DNA of 64,000 bases from Saccopteryx bilineata (GCF_036850765.1 NC_089498.1:52565795-52629794); one strand, 5' to 3'; positions 37,421 to 53,834 are shown, counted from the first letter of the stretch. Translations and numbers: made by a program. Notes: generated by a model from the sequence alone, not told the origin.

Positions 37421-37656
37421 CCTGACCTGTGGTGGCGCAGTGGGATAAAGCGTCGACCTGGAACACTGAGGTTGCCGGTTCGAAACCCTGGGCTTGCCTA
37501 GTCAAGGCACATATGGGAGTTGATGCTTCCTGCTCCTCCCCCTTCTCTCTCTCTCTCTCTCTTTCTCTCTCACTCCTCTCTCTCTAAAAATTAATAAATA
37601 AAATTTAAAAAAAAAATCTAAAAAAAAAAAAAAAGTTTAAAAAAAAAAAAAAAAAA
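37421..37656 (+). repeat. tRNA-derived SINE, short VES-like type
   Basis: The head is cctgacctgtggtggcgcag, followed by ggttcgaaaccc, a CT-rich stretch and a long A-rich tail. aagagttgtgaattg flanks it at 37406-37420 and 37657-37671. Confidence 0.95.
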
Positions 37657-37671
37657 AAGAGTTGTGAATTG

Positions 37672-39229
37672 AATTTTAGTACAAACTTAAGTATTTGTGT
37701 AGTGACAAGATCAGGAGCTTAAAATAAACGTTTTATATGAATGAGAATTCTGTTAAGCTATTCACTCTATTTCATAAATACATTTAGCATAACTGATTTT
37801 AACTAGTTTAATATCAGACATGTCTCATTCACAACCATTACCTTTGAAGCCATTTTTACTGCTTTCTTTTTCTGTTTTCAGGCATATACCATGTTTTCTG
37901 CCCATGTTTTTTATTTTGAAGAATGAACTTTCTAATTCATTGCTATCTGTTTAACATTATATCTTTCAGAAAGCCACATTTATTTATAATAACATTTAGC
38001 AAAAGAACTCAGCTCTCTTTTTATATGTGATTTACTAACTAAAGTAAAGACATCTAGGTAAACCTCTTAATTTCTAAAGTGTGACTGTAAAATACAAATA
38101 TTGATTTTACAAATCACAAATAAAAAATCCCATTGCTTTATGGTCATATTCCTAATTTATTTTACTTTTGCCTTTGTTAAGAGAGGAGCTTACTTTTTAG
38201 AATGGACTTGTACAACTCAAACTTTTCAATCTGAAAATGCTATGTAGTGGTTGTTTTAAATGTTAGATATAAAATCTCATTATCCAGCAATTCATCAGCT
38301 CCCATACCAGAACAACATACATGGACAAAATATATAAGAACAAAGATCTAGAAAATATAATTACTGTCTTCATGGATTATATCTTTTTTCCATCATTTTT
38401 TATATGTTTATGTAGTGAGCTCTCTGCTAAGATATATAAACTTTAATAGAAAATAGCACCTACCTCTATGGGCTCACTATTTACTGGAAGGAACAATTAT
38501 GCAAACTAGTAAATAAACTTATAATCAAAGTCTGAGCAGCATGTGCTCAAGGCACCAAGGAACAAGATTTCTTGGAGAGGTGTATTTCTGACAGAGGAAG
38601 AGTTAAGTCATTGACATAAAAAAACAATGGAAACATTATGGTCTGCTCCTATAAAATAAAGCTATTGAAGAATAATTTATTAATAAACTGATATTAATAA
38701 TGATTACTAATTAATTGATATTCCTTCCTAACTAAAATAATCAAGCCTTTTATTTGAATGCTGCTTTATGAACTTCAAATTGCTTTCATATCCATTATAC
38801 AATTTTGCCTTTATAACTATCCTGGAAAGAGGACATGTGGCATGATCTACATTTGACAGGGAAAAAAGTCAAACAGAAATCATATAAATGAGCTAAGAAC
38901 ACACAGTCATTGAAAGAGCTATTGTTACTGCCCTGAATTACTGATTGTTTAACTAAAAGCTTTTTCTATTATCTGGCTTCTAAACGTATTTAGATTTGTA
39001 TCACCACCACCAACAGCCATCACAATGAAATCACACAAATGTTACTTCATTGTCACATGTACACCTTTGTTTAAAAAGAAATCTTTTCTATTTCCAGAAT
39101 CTGTATTAGAATAAACCTAGAATAAATATTATGATTCTATTATTCATCTTTATTTCTGTTAAATGTTCAGGGGCTTTCCCTCCTTGAATGTTTTGCTGGT
39201 CTTGGTGGTAAAATGTCTGTGGAGGATAA
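37672..39229. other. Intron stretch, one possible MIR/L2 remnant
   Basis: From about 38760 to 38930 the order ccattatacaattttgc, gaaagaggacatg and aagaacacacagtca is weakly MIR/L2-like. I recognise nothing else. Confidence 0.4.
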
Positions 39230-39440
39230 GACAGGATAAGGGATAGTGAAAAGCTAGAACATGGCAATTAGAATTTCAGAATTCAGATCTTACCAGCTGT
39301 GAATGCTTAGTCATTCATTCAAACCTCCTGAGCCTCAGCTTCCTTATCTCCAAAATGAGGATAACAGTAGGATATGAGTTTCACAAAGTTGCAAAAATTA
39401 TATGAGTTCAAGCCCCCAAATGGGACCACATATGTCATAG
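39230..39440 (+). repeat. MIR SINE, ancient
   Basis: It carries decayed MIR blocks: cagatcttaccagctgtga, ctcctgagcctcagcttcc and tccaaaatgaggataa. Confidence 0.75.
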
Positions 39441-40687
39441 GTCAGTAAGTATTGTCAATATTGTTTTACTAATCATTAATGTTAAGATATGCTAATGATA
39501 CCTATCTTTCTTATTTCCAGGTATCATCATAGAAAAGGAAGGGAATGGAATACTTGAACTCTTTTCACTCCCATTGCTAGGCTAAGCACTGAGAGTACAA
39601 GCATTTCTCCAAAATAAGAACCTGAGGTCTTCAAATGACCTTCAGTGATAGCTTGTATTGAATTCCCCAAACCACTAACGCTCCTTACTTTCTGATCTAT
39701 CATGAGTGGAGATGGAAAATGATTTTCAATTTTCCTCACACTGAACCTTTGTGTACCTGAAATAGTCTGTTTTGATTTATCCATCTCTCTTCTAAATTGT
39801 AAAGCCCTACCTCTTAACCTCTCAATGGGAGATTGCTTTCAGTGCAGACTGCTGAGTCTTACCCAGTTTATCCACATTCTTCTAAAACCTCTCATTCTTT
39901 CTGGGACACCATCCCAGAGTCAGGCTGCCCAGAATGGGGCAGTGTACATGTTGTAAGAAGCATGGCATACTCAGTCAGCCACATTTGTGTAGCAGGGGCT
40001 TTGGGCTATACCTACGGGCATCCACTCCCCTCTCAGTGTATTTTTGTTAGCTTCCTGGGAATTGTCTGTTGTAGGCTAGCAGGCCTGGAGGGCTATGTAA
40101 ACCAATTAAAATAAAATAGAGCCTAAAAGATGATCAAGCAAGAAATTAGGTGATAAACACTTTGCTCAATCAACAGAGTTTTGTTTCATGATTCTGAAAG
40201 GCAGACAGCTTAACTCCAAAGGGAAACCCATGTAAGATGAAAACATTTCAAGAGCTTTTTACTGCCAAGCCACGTGACAGTGAACTAGAATAGCTCGGGG
40301 ATCCCTGGGCAGCACTGGCAGGTGTGCTCCCGGTGATTTACACTGTGGAGGGTGCCTGGGGGAACCCTGCTGCCCCGAGACCTTGTGTTGTCTGCATCCA
40401 AAGTGGTTACAGACCCAACACTAGCTGAAAACTTCAATTTTGCCTCAATTTAACACAACCATGTTTCTAGGCGTACTCTACTTGGTCTATCACTAAATAT
40501 GCCATCCTCATTTTATATTTCCTCTTCAAAGGCGAACTGACGCAAATTACTCACTGTGATAAATAGTACTGATTTCCACAAAAATACATTATTTAGATAG
40601 CTAACAAATATCCAATCCAGTAAATGATAATTGAGTGTAATAGGTGCAGTCACACTATAATGGAACTCCTAAGATAACTAACTATAT

Positions 40688-41020
40688 CAGGGGTCCCCAA
40701 ACTTTTTACACAGGGGGCCAGTTCACCATCCCTCAGACTGTTGGAGGGCCGGACTACAAAAAAAAAACTATGAACAAATCCCTATGCACACTGCACATAT
40801 CTTATTTTAAAGTAAAAAAACAAAACGGGAAGAAATACAATATTTAAAATAACAAACAAGTAAATTTAAATCAACAAACTGACCAGTATTTCAATGGGAA
40901 CTATGCTCCTCCACTGACCACCTATGAAAGAGGTGCCCCTTCCAGAAGTGCGGCGGGGGCCAGATAAATGGCCTCAGGGGGCCGCATGTGGCCCGCGGGC
41001 CGTAGTTTTGGGGACCCCTG
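40688..41020 (+). mobile_element. Long-form non-autonomous hAT element, family A
   Basis: The ends caggggtccccaaact and tttggggacccctg are inverted. The 8-bp duplication aactatat is perfect at 40680-40687 and 41021-41028. At 333 bp it keeps the central AT-rich part that the 191/192-bp copies lack. Confidence 0.95.
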
Positions 41021-41318
41021 AACTATATGGCAGAAATCACAGGTAGTAAAGCCAGCCTCAACCTTGGTATAGGCTAATAAAGTAAGATATGGCTTACTTC
41101 ATCATGTTACAGTAGAATATATTTTCTTTTGTACACTGGTAATTGTAAAAATTTGACTACACAGTAATGACAAGTATAATAGAACAGTTACTTTCTTACA
41201 CATCTGTTGAAATTATAGGAATTTTCTATTCTAGCTATCTGTTAAAATGAACATTTTTATTAAAAGTGTTTGAAATTAGTGTCCTATGGTAAAGTATTAA
41301 GTTAATAATTCCTCCTCC

Positions 41319-41496
41319 TGGCCTGACCTGTGGTGGTGCAGTGGATGGAGTGTTAACCTGGAAACACTGAGGTCGCCGGTTCAAAACCCTGGGCTTGCCT
41401 GGTCAAGGCACATGTGGGAGTTGATGCTTCCTGCTCCTCCTTTCTGTCTGTCTCTCTCTCTCCTCTCTAAAATGAATAAATAAATATATAAAAAAA
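41319..41496 (+). repeat. tRNA-derived SINE, short VES-like type
   Basis: The head is ggcctgacctgtggtggt and it ends in an AATAAA-type tail. taataattcctcctcc flanks it at 41303-41318 and 41497-41512. Confidence 0.95.
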
Positions 41497-41714
41497 TAAT
41501 AATTCCTCCTCCAAACCTGCTTGTTATTCTAGAAAGATCAATATAAATCTAGAAGTCTTAAGATAATGGGTGATAAAACATTTTATCCAAAAGTTAACAC
41601 TTAGTCATACTTGTGTTTTAGTTTTCTGTGACATAAATTTAATTTTTTTTACCCAAGTGAAATTATAGGCACATCACATTCAGCAACAATTTATTTATTA
41701 AGAAATTACCTACA

Positions 41715-42016
41715 GCCAGACAAGGCAGTGGCACAGTGGATAGAACGTCGAACTGGGACCCAGAGGACCCAGGTTTAAAACCCCAACGTTGCCAGCTTAA
41801 GCATGGGCTCATTAGATTTGAGGGAGGCTCATCAGCTTGAGCCCAAGGTTCCTGCCTTGAGTCACTCAGTCAGCTGTAGCCCCCTAGTCAAGGCACATAT
41901 GAGAAAGCAATCAATGAACGACTAAGGTGTTACAACGAAGAACTGATGCTTCTCATCTCTCTCCCTTCCTGTCTGTCCCTATCTGTCCCTCTCTTTGTCT
42001 TTCACTGTCTCTGTCA
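41715..42016 (+). repeat. tRNA-derived SINE, 'cttgagc' type, short subfamily
   Basis: It reads gccagacaaggcagtggc, aggacccaggtttaaaacc, agcttgagcccaaggtt, cacatatgagaaagcaatc and a CT-rich end. An (AT)n stretch follows. Confidence 0.9.
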
Positions 42017-42189
42017 CAATATATATATGTTTTGTGGTATATAGAAACATTAGCTATAATTCCTGCCTTCAAGGGATGTCTGTCTTCTCCTAAGTAAGAA
42101 GATAGAATCAACATATATGAAAAACAGCAAATGAAATTCATTAGTATTATGTTAAATTCTGAATTATGCAGATGGATTCTCAGTATTTC

Positions 42190-42380
42190 AAAAAGAGAAA
42201 GAACATTTGGAGTTGCAGGTATAGAGAAGGCCCTGAGAAGACACAGGACTCAAACCAGGGTTTAGAGAATAGGTTAGTTGTTAAGTAAACAGATGGGCAA
42301 AGGCCATTCCAGGCAAAGATTACAACACAGAAGGCCACATGTTTTCACAGGCCACCGAAGCAGGTGGCCTGACTAAAGTA
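42190..42380 (-). repeat. Possible L2-type remnant
   Basis: The words gaaggccctgagaagac, ggccattccaggcaaaga and acacagaaggcc fit reversed L2 3' sequence. Weak. Confidence 0.4.
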
Positions 42381-42499
42381 CAAGGTGTATGGAAGAGCAG
42401 TGAGAAAATGTTTTAGATAGCAATAGGTAGAGTATAACTGTATTATATTCTTAAAGGTGATTAGACTTTAAAGTATTAGGCATTTTGGTGTATTAAGTC

Positions 42500-43885
42500 A
42501 AGCGATGAAAGCATATAAACACAGACTCAGCTCTAAACTTTCATTCATGAAATAAAAGAATAGGCTGTAAGGTGACCAGACAGGATATTTTTAGGTGGTA
42601 CTGCTACCAGAGATAAACAGTATAATTTCTCTTCTGAATAAGGTAGATTCTTTGTGTCAAAATATATTCTACTTACCTGAAAATTTTATGTAAACACTTT
42701 CAAAGAGAGATCCCTTCCAGAAGAAGAAAACATAGTCCCCTTGTGTATTTTAGCAATATTGAAAATACCCATGTGCTTTGAAATAAAATGATCTTACTTT
42801 CTGGAAATAAAAATAGAAAAGATCATTCTGTCCGTTTCAGTGTAGCTCATCAAATGTACACATTTAACTTATTAATAATTCATAATCTCTCTCATATTAC
42901 TATCCCCCATTACCATTGGCATACACCACTTAGTATTAGCTTGAACATTAAACTCTTGGATTTTGTGGGCCAGATGGCTGGGTTCTTAACCCTATCAGCC
43001 ATGAGCAAAAACTAGTAAATATGTGTTGAACTGACTTAACTACATTAGAAATACATTTATAGTTGTACAAAATCTTGTGAAACTTTTGAATTATAAAAAA
43101 GGCAGAGGTAAAAGGTTTTTTTATTTTATGAATATGAGAAAGAGTGAGTTTCAATATAGCATATATTACTACATTAACATCTGATTATAAGCCATTTGAT
43201 TAAAATTCTTCCAGTAACAGTTAAAAAAGCCATGACTTATTTATGCCCTGCATCTCTAAGGTATGTCTAAAAGGCAAGACCTTTCATGAGTTAGCCTGGT
43301 TACATCTCAGAGTTGAGTTTTGTGCTATGTGATTCTTACATTCAACACATTTTAAAACTTCACAGTGAATAAATGAAAAAATTGAATATTCAACTCCATC
43401 TATGTGAAGTTTTAGATTATAAATGTGATTTAAGTTTTAGGGTAAGTTGAATTACAGTATGTAAAATATTCAAGCCATGAATTTAGAAATGTGTAAGCAA
43501 GTTTTAAGACTATTGCATGTAGCATTTTTATATGAGTAAGTCATAGAAGTAAAATCTTGGGTGGGATAAAACATATTTGATTATTTGATTAAGGAAAATA
43601 AAGTGTATTTTGGGTAATGCAATATAAATGTCAATTTTAATAATAATCACAAAATGAAATAAGGTTTAACACAGATATTGTAGGGGAGAGAAATGGTATG
43701 TTTCAATTGTACGTTTCAGTAAACAGTCTCAAATCAATATAGTCAAAATGAATGATTGCTAATTTCTGATTAAGGGAAATCTAATGTTTTTTGAATTGCA
43801 AGTGATTTCTTCATATTCTAGTGAAAAATAGAGAAGTATAAATTTTTTTCTGATCTTCTTCTAAATTGAATGTGAAATATCTTTT
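42500..43885. other. Intron stretch with no recognised feature
   Basis: AT-rich intron in which I recognise no repeat or gene. Confidence 0.5.
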
Positions 43886-44262
43886 GACCCTGGCCATTCA
43901 GTTCAGTGGTAGAGCGTCAGCCCGGTGTGTGGAAGTCCTGGGTTTGATTCCCAGCCAGGGAACATAGGAGAAGCATCCATCTGCTTCTCCATCCTTTTTC
44001 CTCTTTTCTCTCTGTCTCTCTCTTCCCCTCCTGCAGCCAAGGCTCCATTGGAGCAAAGTTGGCCCGGGTACTGAGGATGGCTCCATGGCTTCTGCCTCAA
44101 GTGCTAGAATAGCTCTGGTAGAAAGAAGCAACACCCCAGATGGGCAGAGTATCACCCCCTACTGGGTGTGCCAGGTTGATCCTGGTCAGGTGCATGTGGG
44201 AGTCTGTCTCTCTGCCTCCCCATTTCTCACTTCAGAAAAAAAAAGTAAAAATAAAAAAGAAA
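43886..44262 (+). repeat. tRNA-derived SINE, Rhin-like long type
   Basis: It has gaccctggccattcagttca, ggtttgattcccagcc, aaggctccattggagcaaag and a terminal A-rich tail. Similar aaatatcttttga and aaatattttttga words flank it. Confidence 0.92.
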
Positions 44263-45098
44263 GTTAAATATTTTTTGAAAAAAAATTTTAAACTATCTTC
44301 TCTATAAAAATAACATCCTTGATTAATTTGAATTAATAGTATAGCTACTTCTTGTTGTTTGTTATCACTAGCTATAGAATTGAATTTTAAATCTGAAGGC
44401 AAGTTATAAAGCAAATGGGATTTTCTATATTTTTGATGAGGGGTTGAGATAAAGGTGAGAATGAAAGCAAGGATAAAAAAAAGAAAATAAGAAAATAATT
44501 TACTTATAAATAAAGAAAATAAGCTAATTTTATGCTCTTTTTTTCTGAAAATGCATACCTTACCATATATATAACTTAGTAGTTATTAATAAAATAAGAG
44601 GATTTACATATAAAACTTTACAAAAGCATCATTCTACTATACCTTTTCATCTGTGACATCCCTGTTAAACTCATAATCCATCCTTTACATTCTCTGTGTC
44701 ATTTGGACATATGTCATGCAGGCTGTGTTAAGTTCCCTATGTGTTAAGTTCTCCTTTGTGTATCCTATGGCACAAACATGATGCTCTGGTTTGATCTTGT
44801 TAGACATTGACTAAGGGGAAAGAAAGTGTGATGTTATTGTGTAGTGCAGAGAGAAAGATGGGGAATAAAACTGTAGACAACTAGTTTGAAAAGAGATTTT
44901 TACCAACTGATTGAAAATGAACATGAGTTTTTCTAAGATTATAATTAGGCTTGTTAAAATTTATAGTGCCACTGTACAGAGTAAAGTAATTCTCATATAA
45001 GGATTAGCATTTTTTGGTTAGGAAATGTTAATGAATACAACTCAAGACAAATTTGCAGAATAGAAACTTTTTGTATATTTAAAAGTAATTCACTTTCT

Positions 45099-45410
45099 GT
45101 CCCTGAAATGGATAGAGCGTCAGCTGGCATGTGGCCATCCCGGGTTTGATCCCTGGTCAGGACACACAAGAGAAGCAAACATCTACTTCTCTTTCCCTCC
45201 CTTTTCCCCTTCTCTCTCTCTTACCCTCTCACAGCAAGTGGCTTGATTGGTGCCAGCAAAGGCTTCAGGTGTTGAAGATGGCTCGGTTGATTTGAGCATT
45301 GGCCCCAGATGGGGGTTGCTGGGTGGATCCCAGTTGGGGCACATGCTGGTGTCTGTCTCTCTGTCTCCCCTCCTCTCACTTAAAAAACAAACAAACAAAC
45401 AAACAAACAA
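45099..45410 (+). repeat. tRNA-derived SINE, related Rhin-like subfamily, with (AAAC)n tail
   Basis: It has ggatagagcgtcagctgg, gggtttgatccctggtc, a gcaagtggcttgattgg core and ctcctctcactt. The tail is an (AAAC)n microsatellite at 45381-45410. The head is truncated. Confidence 0.88.
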
Positions 45411-46249
45411 GTTTACTTTCTTTTATGAATATAGTAAGTCAGCTCCCCCCTGACAATGTGGGCATATTAGAATTTCATATCCAGGTTATTTGCTTCAGAG
45501 TAAAAGCATTTTTTTTTCATTCTCTGTAAAAGTAAAACTGCCTTAAATGCTGACAAATTTTTCCTGTACCTTCTTTTTCATTCAGTTGGTTGTAGCAAAA
45601 AAATTAAAAAACATAACTATAAATTGTAATAGTAAAACATTTACAAGTATCTATTTAAATTAGCATTCCCATATATCTTAGAAGTCATAGTAGTAATGAT
45701 AATAATTCTTGTGTAGTATTTTTAAAGTATTCGATCTTATGATATCTGTGTATATAAGAAAAAGTGGTTTTATTACCATATTATAAGGGCGATATATGAA
45801 TATCAAGAAGATTATATAAACTTGCATATAATTGCAGGATAGATATACATTATTAAAATAGTAAAAGGCATTTCCCAGCAGATTTCTATTATTTGACTAG
45901 ATAATTTTAAATAATTTTGTGGTGATTATGTACATTTTGCTTAAATTGACCCTTGATCTTACCTTTTTATGAAAGTGAAAATTTGTATGAATTTAGAACT
46001 CTGAGTAAATAGCAAGTAGATAAGTAATAAAAAAGATAATTTTTTAATAAAAATGTTAATAGTTCATAGAAACTAGAATAGAAATGAAATATAGTCTTGA
46101 TTAATTGAGTAACTTATTAAAGGGGTAAAGATAAGTATTGAAGGAAATGTTTTTATAACATTTAATTCCTTAAAAAGTAATTTAAAAATATTTTTCACAA
46201 TCAATAAAGATAAGAACTAGAAAATGTCAAAATACATCTTTTCCAGCAC

Positions 46250-46480
46250 TGTACTCTTTTTAAAGTTCTTTGACAGCTTTGTTGAGAGGTGATTACATAC
46301 CATAAAACTGAACAACCATCACCACAATCCAGTTTTAGACCATTTCTATCTCTCCAATAATAACACTTGTGCCTATTTGCAAATATTCTCTATTCCCAGC
46401 CCCACATAAGGCAACAATCCACTTATTTTGTATCTCTAAAGATTAGCTCTTTTGGTTCATATTTTCCTAAGCTAAAATTG
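46250..46480 (-). repeat. Old LINE-1 3' UTR fragment
   Basis: It contains the words gattacataccataaaactg and accatcaccacaatccagtt in the order of reversed old mammalian L1 3' ends. Confidence 0.65.
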
Positions 46481-46497
46481 TTTTACATGAAATGTTT

Positions 46498-46863
46498 GAG
46501 GTTTTTTTGTATTTTTCTGAAGTTGGAAACAGGGAGGCAGTCAGACTCCCGCATGCACCCGACAGGGATCCACCCGGCATGCCCACCAGGGGGCGATGCT
46601 CTGCCCATCTGGGGCATTGCTCTGTTGCAACCAGAGCCATTCTAGCGCCTGAGGCAGAGGCCATAGAGCCATCCCCAGTGCCTGGGCCAACCTTGCTCCA
46701 ATGGAGCCTTGGCTGCGGGAGGGGAAGAAAAAGACAGAGAGGAAGGAGAAGGGGAGGGGTGGAGAAGCAGATGGGTGCTTCTCCTGTGTGCCCTGGCTGG
46801 GAATTGAACCCAGGACCCTGCACGCCAGGCCGACGCTCTACCACTGAGCCAACAGGCCAGGGC
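46498..46863 (-). repeat. tRNA-derived SINE, Rhin-like long type
   Basis: Reverse orientation. tacatgaaatgttt flanks it at 46484-46497 and 46864-46877, a perfect 14-bp duplication. Confidence 0.96.
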
Positions 46864-47614
46864 TACATGAAATGTTTTTACTTTCAATATGTATAATTAT
46901 AAATATAGTTCACTATGGATTCCGGGTTTTAATGTACAGCAACTTTATGTCATTTTTTCCCTGAAATGTTATGGCAATTTTTATGGCTGCTTTATACACT
47001 GCTTCAGCTTGGTTACTGTACTACTAGGGAACTGAACTGGTTGTTTTCCAGAGTGTGGAGTTTGAGGCCAGTATCTAAAAAGACTTTAATGAGTTGTCTG
47101 GCAAGAGAGGAATATTGGAAAATGATGGAGACAAAACAATCTAGAGTTTATGCATGGGTAGAAAACCTGATAGTTTGCTTACTGGTTTACTTGGTGGTGA
47201 AAGTTTTCCTAATTATGTGAATCTGCTTAAGAACTATAACCAGAAGGGAGAGGCACACTCCAGCACTTTGACATGGCTAATCTGATAGTTGAGCATTCTT
47301 AAATGATCTTTAGGCAGCTGTTGGTGTATGAAGAGAAGATTTCTCATGACTTTATTCAAACTTTATTCAGAAAATGAACTTCAGTGTAACAGACTATCCT
47401 TGTGGGTTAGCTCACACCAGTGGTCCCCAGGGCTCTGACTTCCCTGGTAAGAGCTAGGTCCTATGGGTCTGTGGCATTCTAGTTTAAAATTGAAGTAGAC
47501 ATTCTAAGTGTTGTGCTCTAAAGTACTAGTGAGGTCTTTACAGAGTGCAAACAGTGGTGTTAGTGCAAGGGCTGCCACCACTTAGGCAAAGATGAAACAA
47601 AAAGCCTTCTTAGA

Positions 47615-47799
47615 GGCCCAAGCTAGGTAGCTCATTTGGATAGAGTGTTGTCCTCAGATACCAAGGTTGTGGGTTTGATTCCCTGGTCTGGGAACTTACA
47701 GAAGTCAACCAGTGAAAGCATTAGTGAAACAACAAATTGGTTTTTCTTCTTTCTCTTCCTGTCTCTCTCTAAAAATCAATCAATCATTCAATAAATTAA
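47615..47799 (+). repeat. VES-like SINE, older copy
   Basis: It has ggcccaagctaggtagctca, gggtttgattccctggtc, a gaaacaacaaattgg segment and a ctctctaaaaatcaatcaat tail. Confidence 0.8.
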
Positions 47800-48247
47800 G
47801 GTTTAATAGGCAAGCTGTAGGTTTCTATAAACTCTTTGTAATTAATACTTACTAAATTGGCAACTAATGAAGCTGATTCCCGATGATCTCTGTAACTTCT
47901 GCGTACTGTCTATTGGCGGCAGCCATCTGCCAACCACCAGCTGTTACAACCCTCTCCTACTTTTCCCCTTCCCTCCCCACACTGTTAGCTTCTCCTTGCA
48001 GGATTCAAGGACTAAGGTACCCATATCTCTGACAATGCATTGAGCTCTCTAGTAAGTGCCTAGAAAAATGACAGTGAAGTTTTGGCTGGTTTCCTATACT
48101 GCATGTCTAGCATGAGTAAAGCTTAAAAGTTATAATACATGTTTCAGCTTTTCTCACAGTGAGTCTATGAGTTAGCCAACTCCATTAAACTCTCATTTGT
48201 AAAGCATCAATCACTGTGCTTTTTAATTTATGTTTTATTCAGCTGAT

Positions 48248-48500
48248 GGACAGTATCATATAATGGAAATAGCTTGGGCTAATAAAACCTGAGAACAAAT
48301 CCAATTCTGCTACTTGATAGCTCTGTGGCCTAGGGTAAGATAATGACCTTTCTGGTAATTCTGAATTTGCTCCTCTGAAAAATCAAATGATAATTGTATC
48401 TTCAAAGTGTTGCCAGGAAGACTAAGTAAGAAAACTCATTTAGGACACTACTTGTGACACCTAATAAGAGCATTTTTAATATTATCTCTTGTTATTGATT
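48248..48500 (+). repeat. MIR SINE, ancient
   Basis: It carries atcatataatggaaatagc, caattctgctacttgatagc, tctgtggcctagggtaa and a decayed tail, in MIR order. Confidence 0.75.
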
Positions 48501-49311
48501 ATGAAGTATTTATAAAAACAAAACCTTCTGCTGTTAAAAGCTGCCATTCAGACTACATGAAATAATATTTATGAGCATACTCACTAGTTTATGTTTAATG
48601 AAGGTTTTTCCCTATTTCTCTCTGACTTCCTCCTGATGGCTTTGCTTAATTCCCTAAATTCTTCCTAATAGAAGGTTCAAAACTATTTAAGAAATAACAA
48701 AGTATGTAAATTTTACACCTAAAATCCTGGTTAGAGTGAAAGAAATTAAACACATGAGTGTAGTTATAACAGCAATAAGCTGGTTATAACAAAATAATAA
48801 ATACACTTGGAATCAAATAATTCATTAATTAGAAGGGAAGCAAAGAGTTTTAAAGGCTAGTAAAACAGAGTCTAAAGAGGTAGTCATAGTCCCAAGAGCT
48901 AACTGACCCCAAGATCTAGTTGGCAGCCAACTAGATATTATCTTAGAGATGACTTTATTAATCTAGTAGTCTCTATAACTGAGAATATAGTGTTAGTCAT
49001 TCAAGGAAAACCAAGTTTGAAACATATTGTAAAAATAAAACTGGAAAATTCAGGGCTGAATCATGTAGTTATTTGGTCATATATATTTCCTGTATAGCAT
49101 TAACATGTGGAAATCTTTTCTTTTCTGTTATGCATAATTAAGGTGCTTCTGGAAAGAAAAAATAGACCAAATACTACATGTTTGTTATTGTAGCTTCCCT
49201 AGCTTTTCTCCTGTTAACCTTAGAGATACACAATATGGAGCTTAGATGCCAGCTCTGTTATGGCTTTGCCAGGGATAAAATCATCATGGTTTATTTCACT
49301 CTTCTTTTGAT

Positions 49312-49880
49312 TCATTTAGTCAGTAAATATTTTATGAGCATTTATTCAGTGTCAAGCACAGTAAACAAAAACAGTCACCATCTCATGTTGCTCACAGACT
49401 CATGAGAGGAGACAAATACTAAACAAGTGATCAAGAAAATATTTAGTGTAGTGGCTTGTGAGAAAAGCTATAGAGAACACTGAAAAGTGGAGAAGTGGGT
49501 GATTCATCTTTTATGTAGACTAATGTGAAGAGAGACACTCTGATGAGGAAACATTTCAGCAAAGAACTCAGGGGACTGAGCGGGTGACTTCTGGGGATAT
49601 CTGTGAGAGAATATTCAGGCAGAAGGATAGCACAAGCAAATAGGCTGAGGCAAGAGCTTGCTTTGTATCATATAATAGTAAGATGGTCATTTGACACCAG
49701 CAGAGTGAGTAAAGGGGAAGTAAGCTTCATGGGCAGCAGGGGTGCAGATTGTATAGGACCTTGTAGGCCTTTGTGATGCTTCATCTTTACCAGGAGTGAA
49801 ATGGGAAGCCAGTGAAGGGTTTTGAGCAAAGGAGTGACATTATCTGGCTTTGTTTTAAAGAGAAGAGGATCATTGATGAA
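49312..49880 (-). repeat. LINE-2 fragment, reverse orientation
   Basis: It reads attcatttagtcagtaaata, tgtcaagcacagtaaac, gaggcaagagcttgc, taggaccttgtaggcc and gaaatgggaagccagtga. These are reversed L2 3' UTR words in order. Confidence 0.75.
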
Positions 49881-49899
49881 TATCCATTTGGTGATACCT

Positions 49900-52603
<2,704 letters not shown>

Positions 52604-53127
52604 TAGGAGTTTTAAGAAATATCTCATATCTTTAAACGTGATTAACTATAATGGTCTGTAAAAAGAGTTAATTATTATAAAGTATAAAATCATATTTATA
52701 TTTCACATGCACTTATGTTTTTAAAATGTAACATAAATATGGGGTACAATCCACTATACACATACAATTTACTATAAATACAAAACTCACTGTGTTTCAG
52801 ATTTGTAACTATTGATATAGGCTTAGTCCACAGTACAAATGATACCTGGTGAGGTATGAATTATTATTGCCAACCCTAAATGTTTCCTCAAAAAAAGGAC
52901 CATGTTTTTTCTTGTGAACAATCTTTTGATTATTTTCTATTAATGATCTAATAACATTCAAAAATCATCCTTGTTTCTTTTGAACATTTAGCTTTAGATA
53001 TCTCTTTTATTCTCTTTGTTCTAGTCTTACCTGCACACTCTTCTTCATTGGGTGACATCTTTCTGAAACTGTACCATAGTCAGCCTTGATGTTCTCAGAG
53101 AGCCAAGTTACTTTTTGACAACTTGTT

Positions 53128-53535
53128 TTTTTGGGTTTTTTTTTTTTTTTTGTATTTTTCTGAAGCTGGAAACAGGGAGAGACAGTCAGACAGACTCCCA
53201 CATGCGCCCGACTGGGATCCACCCGGCACGCCCACCAGGGGCAATGCTCTGCCCACCAGGGGGCGATGCTCTGCCCCTCCGGGGGGGGGTCGCTCTGCCA
53301 CCACCAGAGCCACTCTAGCGCCTGGGGCAGAGGCCAAGGAGCCATCCCCAGTGCCCGGGCCATCTTTGCTCCAATGGAGCCTCGGCTGCAGGAGGGGAAG
53401 AGAGAGACAGAGAGGAAGGAGGGGGGGGGTGGAGAAGCAAATGGGTGCCTCTCCTATGTGCCCTGGCCGGGAATCGAACCCGGTTCCCCCGCATGCAAGG
53501 CCGACGCTCTACCGCTGAGCCAACCGGCCAGGGCC
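53128..53535 (-). repeat. tRNA-derived SINE, Rhin-like long type, young
   Basis: Reverse orientation with a T-rich tail at the left. gacaacttgtt flanks it at 53117-53127 and 53536-53546. Confidence 0.95.
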
Positions 53536-53719
53536 GACAACTTGTTATTTTGAAGATATCTCAGAATAGAACAAGTGGTTCCTTGTAAGCTATTGATTTA
53601 AAGTCTAATTTCTAATTGTGTTCTTATGATATCTTATTTAAGGTAAATAAGCATACATGAGAATGCATCATGTTGGCAATAGGGAAAGGGTTAACATCTG
53701 TACTAAGTTACTATGTCAT

Positions 53720-53830
53720 AGTGGATTGTTACATTATTTTAGTTCATGTTTGAGGACATATGATGTGCCAGGCATTTTGCTGAAGGCTGAGGATACAAAG
53801 ATAAACAGGTATGGTCCCACGTCTCAAAAT
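53720..53830 (-). repeat. Short L2/MIR-type remnant
   Basis: gatgtgccaggcattttgct, ggctgaggatacaaagataa and gtatggtcccacg fit a reversed L2 3' end. Confidence 0.6.
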
Positions 53831-53834
53831 TTAT

